Of a DNA stretch of 64,000 nt, positions 50,953 to 57,386 are shown piece after piece. The stretch spans positions 682,001 to 746,000 of the forward strand of contig NZ_QXFN01000003.1 of the NCBI RefSeq assembly GCF_004886325.1, written 5' to 3'. How positions within the stretch are numbered: position 1 is the first letter of the stretch; each line of letters opens with the position of its first letter. Under the pieces are notes generated by a model. That model had not been told where the DNA came from. It worked only from the letters and a program-made list of their open reading frames with translations, and did no database searches. A program made the translations under genes and the position numbers. Origin of the DNA: Cellulomonas telluris (lineage in GTDB: Bacteria; Actinomycetota; Actinomycetes; Actinomycetales; Cellulomonadaceae).

Positions 50953-52538
50953 GCGCGGACGGGGACGCGGGGCGCGCGCGGTCGCCGGCGCCCGGTGGGG
51001 ACGGCAGCGCCGGTGAGCCTGCCGAGGGCGCGACGGGCGACGGCCCGCGTCCGCGCACGGACCTGCGGCTCCTGCCGCCCGCGGTGACGGCCTGGGTCGC
51101 CGCGGCGACCGCCGTCCTCGCGCCGCCCGGCCTGCTCCGGCCGGCGGCGGTCGTCGCCGTGGCAGCGCTCCTGCCGGTCGCCGCCCTGCTCCTCGCGCCG
51201 CGGCGGCTGCGACGTGCGCGCGCCGTCCCCGCCGCCCTGCTCGCGCTCGCCGTCGGTGCCTGCGTGCTGGCCGCCGGCGCCGCGCAGCGGGCCGCGGCGC
51301 ACCCGCCCGACCTGGCCCGGGCCGCCGCCGGCGGCGACGTGGTGCAGGTCGTGGGCCGCGTCTCCGGCGTGGCTCGCGTCGTCACCGGCGGGACGGGGCC
51401 GCCGCGGACCCTGCTGCCGGTGGCCGCCGAGGAGGTCCGTGCCGCGTCCACGGGCGTCCTCCTCGCGTCGGGCGTCCCGGTGGTGCTGGCGCTCGACCCG
51501 GGGACGGCGCCCCTGGCGCTCGCCACCGACACCCGGATCGCCGTGCAGGGCCGTGCGTCCGCCCGCCCGCAGGCGGAGCGCGCGGGGACGACGGTCGCGG
51601 CGGACCGGCCCCCGTCGGTGCTCCTCGGTCCCCGGCCGTGGTACGCCTGGTCGAGCACCGCGCGTCAGCACGCGCGCGACCTCGGCGCCTCCCTGCCCGG
51701 TGACGCCGGCGCGCTGCTGCCCGGCGTCACCGTCGGCGAGACCGGACAGGTCCCGGGCGACCTCGCGGACGCCCTGCGCGCGTCCGGCCTCACCCACCTG
51801 ACGGCGGTCTCCGGCGCCCACTTCGCGCTCCTCGGCGCGCTCGTGCTCGGTGCGGCGGCCGCAGCCCGCGCGCCCACGGTGGCGCGCGTGCTCGCCGCCG
51901 CGGCGGCCGGTGCCGCTCTCGTGCTCGTGGTCGGCCCGGAGCCCAGCGTGGTGCGCGCCGCCGTCATGGGGGGCGTCGGTCTCCTGGCGCTGCTCGCGGG
52001 CCGGCGTGCCGCGGGGCCGGCCGCACTCTGCACGGCGGTCGTGGGGCTGCTCGTGCACGACCCCTGGCTGGCGCCGGCGCCCGGCTTCGCCCTCTCGGTC
52101 GCGGCGACGGCGGGGCTCGTCGTGCTCGGCCCGCGTCTCGTCGAGCGGTGGTCCGCGTGGTGCGGCCGCACGGGCGCGGCAGCGCTCGCGGCGCCCGTCG
52201 CGGCACAGCTCGGGTGCCTGCCGGTGGTGCTCGCGCTGTGGCCGACCCTCCCGGTGTGGGCGGTGCCCGCGAACCTGGCCGCCGCGCCGGTCGTCGGCCC
52301 GGCCACCGTCCTCGGCCTCGCGGCCCTGCTCCTCGCCCCGTGGTGGCCGGGCGGTGCGGAGGCCCTCGCGGCGGTCGCCGGTGCGGCCTGCTGGTGGATC
52401 GGCGCGGTCGCCCGGTGGTGCGCCGCGCTGCCGGCCGCCGGCGTGGCCTGGCTCCCGGGGCCGCTCGGCGCCGTCGCCGCCGCGGTCGTCGCCGTCAGCG
52501 CCACCGTCCTCCTGGGCGCCCGGAGCGGCCGCCGCTGA
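50949..52538 (+). CDS. comEC: ComEC/Rec2-type DNA uptake channel lacking the C-terminal nuclease-like domain
   Basis: This 529-residue polytopic membrane protein has N-terminal helices (VTAWVAAATAVLAPPGLLRP, RAVPAALLALAVGACVLAAG) and an extracellular OB-like domain with VVQVVGRVSGVARVVTGG. The Competence domain shows ASGLTHLTAVSGAHFALLGA, GPEPSVVRAAVMGGVGLLAL and LAPAPGFALSVAATAGLVVL. It forms the channel for single-stranded DNA. Full-length ComEC of about 750 residues ends in a metallo-beta-lactamase domain. Here the frame stops after the last helices (LLGARSGRR), so that domain is absent. The GTG start overlaps the comEA stop. Confidence 0.93.
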   Translation: MSADGDAGRARSPAPGGDGSAGEPAEGATGDGPRPRTDLRLLPPAVTAWVAAATAVLAPPGLLRPAAVVAVAALLPVAALLLAPRRLRRARAVPAALLALAVGACVLAAGAAQRAAAHPPDLARAAAGGDVVQVVGRVSGVARVVTGGTGPPRTLLPVAAEEVRAASTGVLLASGVPVVLALDPGTAPLALATDTRIAVQGRASARPQAERAGTTVAADRPPSVLLGPRPWYAWSSTARQHARDLGASLPGDAGALLPGVTVGETGQVPGDLADALRASGLTHLTAVSGAHFALLGALVLGAAAAARAPTVARVLAAAAAGAALVLVVGPEPSVVRAAVMGGVGLLALLAGRRAAGPAALCTAVVGLLVHDPWLAPAPGFALSVAATAGLVVLGPRLVERWSAWCGRTGAAALAAPVAAQLGCLPVVLALWPTLPVWAVPANLAAAPVVGPATVLGLAALLLAPWWPGGAEALAAVAGAACWWIGAVARWCAALPAAGVAWLPGPLGAVAAAVVAVSATVLLGARSGRR

Positions 52539-52614
52539 GCCGGCGCTGCCGCACGGGCACCGAGCGCGCGGCCGGTGCGCGGGAGCTGTCGGCGCCGTCC
52601 GGCACACTGGGCGC

Positions 52615-53661
52615 GTGCCCTCCCGTCCGTCGTCCCGCTCGTCCGCACGCTCGTCGTCCTCGGGGCGTCCCGGCCGGGGCTCCGCGCCGGCGGGCGTGCC
52701 CTGGAACCAGGCGGAGCCGGCCCCGGTCGTGCTCGTGTCGGGTCCCGAGGAGCTGCTGGCGGAACGGGCGGCCGAGCGCGTCGTGGCCCGGGTCCGGGAG
52801 CAGGACCCGGACGTGGAGGTGGTGCGCGTCGACGCAGCCCAGTACGTGGCGGGCGAGCTGGCCGTGCTGACCAGCCCCTCGTTGTTCGCGGAGGGCAAGG
52901 TCGTGCTGGTGGAGGGGGTCGAGCGGTCGGGGGACGCGCTGCTCGTCGACGCGGAGGCGTACCTGTCCGCGCCCGTGCCCGACGTCGTGGTGGTGCTGCG
53001 CCACGCCGGGGGCATGCGGGGCAAGCGGCTGCTCGACGCGGCGCGCAAGGCGGCCGTGCCGACCGTCTCGTGCGAGTCCGTGAAGTCCGACGCCGACAAG
53101 GCGGCGTTCGTGCAGGACGAGCTCGCGCGTGCGGGGCGTCGCGCCGACGCGCGGGGCGTCCGGGCCCTCGTCGACGCCGTGGGGTCCGACCTGCGCGAGC
53201 TCGCGGCGGCCTGCGCCCAGCTGGTCGCCGACACGACGGGGCTCATCGGCTCCGAGGCCGTGCAGCGCTACCACGGGGGTCGGGTCGAGGCCACGGGGTT
53301 CCAGGTGGCCGACGCCGCCGTCGCGGGGGAGGCAGGGCGCGCGGTGGCGCTGCTGCGCCATGCCATGGCGACCGGTCTCGACCCGGTCCCCGTGGTCGCC
53401 GCGCTCGCGGCGAGGCTGCGCACCCTGGCCAAGGTGGGCGCCGTGCGGGGGAGGGGAGCGGCCGCCGCACGGGAGCTCGGCATGGCCCCGTGGCAGGTCG
53501 ACCGTGCGGCCGCCGACCTGCGACGGTGGACACCCGAGGGGCTGGCGGCCGCCATCTCCGCGGTCGCGCAGGCGGACGCCGAGGTCAAGGGCGAGGGACG
53601 CGACCCCCGGTTCGCGGTCGAGCGCGCGGTGCTGCGGGTGGCGGACGCCGTCGAGCGCTGA
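52615..53661 (+). CDS. holA: DNA polymerase III subunit delta
   Basis: This is a 348-residue clamp-loader subunit, part of the complex that loads the beta clamp. After a Ser/Arg-rich start, the AAA+-like domain shows PVVLVSGPEELLAERAAERV, FAEGKVVLVEGVERSG and VVVVLRHAGGMRGKRLLDAA. The C-terminal helical collar has HAMATGLDPVPVVAALAARL, then GMAPWQVDRAAADLRRWTPE and the family end DPRFAVERAVLRVADAV. The comEA-comEC-holA order is common across bacteria. CACACT at 52603-52608, 6 bases before the GTG, is the best -10. An upstream start would enter comEC. Confidence 0.94.
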   Translation: MPSRPSSRSSARSSSSGRPGRGSAPAGVPWNQAEPAPVVLVSGPEELLAERAAERVVARVREQDPDVEVVRVDAAQYVAGELAVLTSPSLFAEGKVVLVEGVERSGDALLVDAEAYLSAPVPDVVVVLRHAGGMRGKRLLDAARKAAVPTVSCESVKSDADKAAFVQDELARAGRRADARGVRALVDAVGSDLRELAAACAQLVADTTGLIGSEAVQRYHGGRVEATGFQVADAAVAGEAGRAVALLRHAMATGLDPVPVVAALAARLRTLAKVGAVRGRGAAAARELGMAPWQVDRAAADLRRWTPEGLAAAISAVAQADAEVKGEGRDPRFAVERAVLRVADAVER

Positions 53662-53682
53662 CCCGCGGCCGCCCGCGGGCGA

Positions 53683-53711
53683 GGAGGGTCGGCGAGGTCC
53701 GTCGGCCCTCC
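53683..53711. terminator. Hairpin between convergent holA and EAL-like gene
   Basis: A 9-bp stem (53683-53691 with 53703-53711, one G-T) lies in the 59-base gap between two convergent genes. No T-run is present. Its placement supports a shared terminator. Confidence 0.5.
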
Positions 53712-53720
53712 CGGTCCTGG

Positions 53721-54449
53721 TCAGCGCCCGACGAGCCGTGCTCCCGCACGGTCGAGCACACCCGCGCGCTCGATGAGGTTGCCCTGGAAGAGGGTGAGCC
53801 CGAGCTCTCGCGCGTGCCGGAGCGTCTGCGTCGACTCGACGTACTCGGCGACGAGCAGCGCCCCGAACGACCTCGCGACGGCGACGACCGGCTGGCCCTC
53901 GACGTCGAGGTCCCGCACGTCGATCTTCACGACGTCGGCGAGGGGGAGCAGGCGCCGCTGGTCGGGGCGGTCCACGAAGGAGGGCACCGCGATGCGGAAG
54001 CCGCGCTCGCGCAGACGACGGATGCCGGCCAGCACCTGGGCGTCGACGTCCGTGGTGCTGCTCACCTCCAGCACGAGCCGGTCGGGCCGCGCGGGCAGCT
54101 CGAGCTCGCCCACCAGGTGGGCACGCGGGCACCGCACGAAGAGCAGGCGACCGTGCGCGACGCTCTCCAGGTCGGCCCGCCCGAACGTCGCCCGCAGCAC
54201 GTGCTCGGTGGCGCGCTCGTGGTCGCGTCGACCCCAGCCGCGTGCGACGTCGGCATGGTGGCCCGGAGCGCGGTAGGAGAACTGGTACCCGAACGGCCTG
54301 CCGTGCGCCGAGTAGATGCCCTGCCGGGCGACGAGCACGGGCTGGCGGGCGACGTGCTCCTCCCAGGCGCGACGCAGCTCGCGCGGGATCGCGGCGTCGA
54401 CCGCCGCGCCCAGCCGCGCGAGCGATGACTCGCGGCCCTCGGGTGTCAT
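53721..54449 (-). CDS. Divergent EAL-domain-like protein
   Basis: This 242-residue protein has the spacing of an EAL domain but altered motifs. ARQGIYSAHGRPFGYQFSYR replaces the usual QPI opening, and LVLEVSS stands where EALxR is expected. VVKIDVRDLD stands for the KiD motif, LLVAEYVESTQT for the AEGVE motif, and LFQGNLIERA for the QGYL end. Several c-di-GMP and metal ligands persist (Glu in LEV, Lys-Asp, Glu in AEYVE), so either a degenerate phosphodiesterase or a c-di-GMP-binding effector of YuxH type is possible. The ATG at 54449 is preferred over a GTG at 54455. TGTCAT lies 7 bases upstream within an inverted repeat. Confidence 0.8.
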   Translation of the reverse strand: MTPEGRESSLARLGAAVDAAIPRELRRAWEEHVARQPVLVARQGIYSAHGRPFGYQFSYRAPGHHADVARGWGRRDHERATEHVLRATFGRADLESVAHGRLLFVRCPRAHLVGELELPARPDRLVLEVSSTTDVDAQVLAGIRRLRERGFRIAVPSFVDRPDQRRLLPLADVVKIDVRDLDVEGQPVVAVARSFGALLVAEYVESTQTLRHARELGLTLFQGNLIERAGVLDRAGARLVGR

Positions 54450-54463
54450 GACCACTATGACAC
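54443..54463. promoter_or_regulatory. Inverted repeat over the promoter and start of the EAL-like gene
   Basis: GTGTCAT at 54443-54449 and ATGACAC at 54457-54463 are perfect 7-bp arms around a 7-base spacer. One arm covers the start codon and the other the predicted -10 (TGTCAT on the minus strand). A repressor bound here would block the EAL-like gene. The regulator is unknown, though an XRE-type gene lies 445 bases to the right. Confidence 0.6.
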
Positions 54464-54638
54464 CACATCTGCACCATTGTGATCATCCCTCCACAGGGTG
54501 GATTCGCGCGGCGGCGCCTCCGGAGGGATGAGCGGTTCCCGCGGCATGTCCGGGTGTGTCACCCTTGCGGCGGCGCCCCCGGCCTGGAGGGGGTGCCGGG
54601 AGGTCCGCCCAGGTGCCGAGCCCTGACAGGAGAACGAC

Positions 54639-54773
54639 ATGAAGTCCGTCGCCACTGCCCTCGCCGCTCTCGTGATCGCCGGTTCCCTCGCCACGGCTGC
54701 GCCCGCCGTCACCGCCGGGTCGGTGTCGCTCAACGGTGGCGGCGCGAGCGGCTGCTGCAAGGACGCGCTCTGA
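54639..54773 (+). CDS. Small secreted peptide of 44 residues
   Basis: This reading frame codes a 44-residue precursor. It opens with Lys2 and a hydrophobic stretch, VATALAALVIAGSLATA, which fits a Sec signal peptide with cleavage near residue 20-22 (TAAPAVTA). A Gly/Ser-rich end with two adjacent cysteines (GGGASGCCKDAL) follows. GACAGGAG lies 7 bases upstream of the ATG, a good ribosome-binding site. A 10-bp hairpin follows the stop. It resembles no family I know. Its position between a divergent EAL-like gene and an XRE-TPR regulator on the same strand suggests a signalling or surface peptide. Translation is supported by the ribosome-binding site, the signal peptide and the terminator, but the function is not known. 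Confidence 0.75.
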   Translation: MKSVATALAALVIAGSLATAAPAVTAGSVSLNGGGASGCCKDAL

Positions 54774-54787
54774 GCCGAGCACCAGCA

Positions 54788-54821
54788 GGTGGGGCGCACG
54801 CGGGACGCGCGGCGCCCCACC
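54788..54821 (+). terminator. Hairpin after the small peptide gene
   Basis: A 10-bp perfect stem (54788-54797 with 54812-54821) lies 14 bases after the peptide stop. It would separate the peptide transcript from the regulator, which has its own -10 at 54894. No T-run follows. Confidence 0.6.
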
Positions 54822-54907
54822 GCCGGTCGCCGGTCGCGCTCGACCCGCCCAGGACTCGCCCTGTGAAGGTCTGGCGTCCTCAGCCGTCACACGTACAATG
54901 ACTTGCC

Positions 54908-56233
54908 ATGTCGACCATCGGTGACCGCGTGCGCGAAGCGCGCCAGGCGGCCGGGCTCTCGCAGACGGCCCTGGCCGGGAGCGCGTTCTCGCCCAGCTAC
55001 ATCTCCCTGATCGAGGCCGGGCACCGGGAACCCACGGACGCTGCGCTGTCCGTGCTGGCCGAGCGCCTGGGCACGACCCTCGAGTTCCTCAAGCACGGTG
55101 ACGACGGGCCCAACGAGGCCCGTACGCGCCTCGAGCTCGACTACGCCCGCCTCGACCTCGCCAGCGGCGACCCCGCCGGCGCGGTGCACCGCATCGCCTC
55201 GCTCGACCTGGCCGTCGTCACCGCGGCGCTGCGCTCCGAGGTCCTGACCACCCTCGCCCGCGCCCACGAGATGAGCGGCGAGCTCGAGTCGGCCATCACG
55301 ATCCTCGAGCCCCTGCTCGCGGAGACCCAGGGACGCAACGACCACCTGCGCGCCGGCGTGCTCACGACGGCGCTCGTCGGCTGCTACCTCGAGGCGGGCG
55401 ACCTGCACCGCGCGGTCGAGGTCGGTGAGCGCACGCTCGCGGACCTCGACGGCGCCGACCTCGTCGGGACCGACGAGCACCTGCGGCTGGCCTCGACCGT
55501 GCTGTGGGCCTACGTCGAGCGCGGCGACCTGCTGTACGCGACGCACCGTGCCTCGGAGCTCGTGCGGCTCGCGGAGTCGCTCGGCACGCCGCGCGGACGC
55601 GGCTCCGTCTACTGGAACGCGGCGCTCGTCGCGGAGCAGCGGCGCGACTACGAGCTCGCGCAGCGCTACACCGAGCGCGCCCTCGCGCTGCTCTCGGAGG
55701 GGGAGCCCGACCGCGACCTGCCGCGCCTGCGGCTGAACTACGCGTGGCTCCTGCTGCGCTCGGAGCCGGCCGACGCCCGCGCCGCGCTCGAGCAGATCGA
55801 CCTGGCGGAGCCCGGGCTCTCCGCGCTCGGCTCGACGCTCGACGTCGCGCGGCTGCAGGTGGAGCGGTCGCGAGCCCACCTGCTGCTCGGCGACGCGGAG
55901 GCCGCCGAGGCCGACGCGCGCGCCGCCCTGGAGGCGCTGGGCGACGCACCGCGACTCGAGGCCGCCACCGCACGCCTCGCCCTGGGTGACGTCCTCGACG
56001 CGCGTGGCGACCAGGAGGGGGCGACGGAGGCCTTCCGCTGGGGCGCCGACATGCTGGGGATGATGGCGGCGACGCGGCACTCGGCCGGCGTGTGGCGTGA
56101 GCTGGGCGACCGCTACCTGCGCCGCGGCGACGTCGACGAGGCCGCGCGGGCGTACGACCGGGCGCTGCGCGAGGCCGGCTTCCAGCCGTCGCTGCCCACC
56201 GGTCTGCCGCACCAGACCTGGTCGGTCGGCTGA
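54908..56233 (+). CDS. XRE-type regulator with TPR repeats
   Basis: This is a 441-residue regulator. The N-terminal helix-turn-helix is TIGDRVREARQAAGLSQTAL, then AGSAFSPSYISLIEAGHREP (residues 3-50). The rest is a run of helical TPR-like pairs. Examples are LTTLARAHEMSGELESAITI, LVGCYLEAGDLHRAVEVGER, AALVAEQRRDYELAQRYTER and YLRRGDVDEAARAYDRALRE. This is the domain order of the RRNPP peptide-responsive regulators (Rgg, PlcR, NprR) and of some actinobacterial relatives. The TPR groove binds short peptides in the characterised members. The neighbouring secreted peptide makes a peptide-sensing role attractive but unproven. TACAAT at 54894-54899 is 8 bases before the ATG. Confidence 0.9.
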   Translation: MSTIGDRVREARQAAGLSQTALAGSAFSPSYISLIEAGHREPTDAALSVLAERLGTTLEFLKHGDDGPNEARTRLELDYARLDLASGDPAGAVHRIASLDLAVVTAALRSEVLTTLARAHEMSGELESAITILEPLLAETQGRNDHLRAGVLTTALVGCYLEAGDLHRAVEVGERTLADLDGADLVGTDEHLRLASTVLWAYVERGDLLYATHRASELVRLAESLGTPRGRGSVYWNAALVAEQRRDYELAQRYTERALALLSEGEPDRDLPRLRLNYAWLLLRSEPADARAALEQIDLAEPGLSALGSTLDVARLQVERSRAHLLLGDAEAAEADARAALEALGDAPRLEAATARLALGDVLDARGDQEGATEAFRWGADMLGMMAATRHSAGVWRELGDRYLRRGDVDEAARAYDRALREAGFQPSLPTGLPHQTWSVG

Positions 56234-56261
56234 CGCGTCGGCCACGCACCGCACGGACGCG

Positions 56262-56297
56262 ACGAGGGCGTCACCCCCGCGGGGGTGACGCCCTCGT
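56262..56297. terminator. Perfect 36-bp palindromic terminator
   Basis: The 36 bases form a perfect palindrome (ACGAGGGCGTCACCCCCG and its complement) in the gap between the XRE-TPR regulator and the convergent rpsT gene. It serves equally for both strands. Confidence 0.8.
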
Positions 56298-56353
56298 GCG
56301 TGCGTCCCGGGTGCTCCTGCCCACGCCGGGCGGGGGCAGGAGTCCGGAGCGGG

Positions 56354-56614
56354 TCAGAGACCGTTGACGCTCTTCGCCAGCGCCGACTTGCGGTTGGCGG
56401 CCTGGTTGGCGTGGATGACGCCCTTCGAGACCGCCTTGTCGAGCTTGCGCGTCGCGACGACGAGCGCCGCGGCAGCGGCGTCCTTGTCACCGCCGGCGAC
56501 GGCCTCGCGGACGCGACGGATGTACGTCTTCAGCTCCGACTTGACAGCCTTGTTGCGCAGCCGAGCCGTCTCGTTGGTGCGGATGCGCTTGATCTGGGAC
56601 TTGATGTTCGCCAC
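56354..56614 (-). CDS. rpsT: 30S ribosomal protein S20
   Basis: This is an 86-residue basic ribosomal protein that binds 16S r[23 protein letters not shown] and the C-terminal [20 protein letters not shown] are diagnostic of S20. The length is standard. The ATG follows AGAGAGTCC on the minus strand. It is convergent with the XRE-TPR gene and shares a 36-bp palindromic terminator. Confidence 0.98.
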   Translation of the reverse strand: MANIKSQIKRIRTNETARLRNKAVKSELKTYIRRVREAVAGGDKDAAAAALVVATRKLDKAVSKGVIHANQAANRKSALAKSVNGL

Positions 56615-56758
56615 GTGTGGACTCTCTGGTGTGGTCGCCGAAGCGATCTGACAGGTCGTAGAGGGCGTGCGCAGCGCCGGGACTGGGGCGTGGGGAGACC
56701 CGCGGGGAACGGCCTGCGCTGGTGCCCGCCGACCCGGGCGGACACGCGGATCGAGATC

Positions 56759-57268
56759 TTACCAGCCGTGCAGGCGTGCGGCGGAACGCGCGACCCGGTC
56801 GAACACGGCCCGGTCGAGCGCCGCGCCCTCGCGCCGGACGGCGTCCGCCGGCAGGCGCAGCACCCGGTCGAGACGGACCTCGCTGGGACGCCGTCGCGCG
56901 TCCCACGCGCCCGTGCCCACGTCCGTCCAGACGCGGCCGTGACGGGCCTCGTCCGCCGCGTCGCGGTCGTGGTCCTGGCTGCTGAGGATGAGGGCGACGA
57001 GCGTGCGCCCCTCCCGGGCGAGCACGAGCACGGGGCGGTCCTTGCCCTGCGCGAGGTCGTCCTCGTACGGGACCCACGCCCAGACGACCTCCCCGGGGTC
57101 CGGGTCGCCGTCGGCGGCCGGCGCCCAGACCGGACGGACACCCCGTCGACCCGGACCAGCCGACGTGCGCGGCGCCTGCGGGTCGGCGGGCGGCCGTCGG
57201 CGCCCGGACGGCCGGACGAGACCGCGCGCGACGGCGCCGAGCACGGAGGTCCAGGAGGTGCGGCCCAC
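56759..57268 (-). CDS. PemK/MazF-like endoribonuclease-family protein
   Basis: This 169-residue protein matches the PemK/MazF barrel: GEVVWAWVPYEDDLAQGKDR, then PVLVLAREGRTLVALILSSQ, and VDVGTGAWD-like turns before RPSEVRLDRVLRLPADAV. The PYEDD...KDRPVLV opening is the usual site of the RNA-binding loop. A basic N-terminal extension of about 60 residues is unusual for MazF toxins of about 110 residues. No small antitoxin gene lies next to it, so it may be a housekeeping relative rather than a toxin. TACGCT (57281-57276) lies 7 bases before the GTG start. Confidence 0.82.
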   Translation of the reverse strand: MGRTSWTSVLGAVARGLVRPSGRRRPPADPQAPRTSAGPGRRGVRPVWAPAADGDPDPGEVVWAWVPYEDDLAQGKDRPVLVLAREGRTLVALILSSQDHDRDAADEARHGRVWTDVGTGAWDARRRPSEVRLDRVLRLPADAVRREGAALDRAVFDRVARSAARLHGW

Positions 57269-57386
57269 GGCCGGGAGCGTACCGACCGGAGGGCGCGCAC
57301 GGCGCCCCGGGGACGCGCCGGGCGCCCCGCTCCCGGCCCGTCGCGCCGTAACGCGACGGTGACACATCGGGGCTACATTCGCGGCC

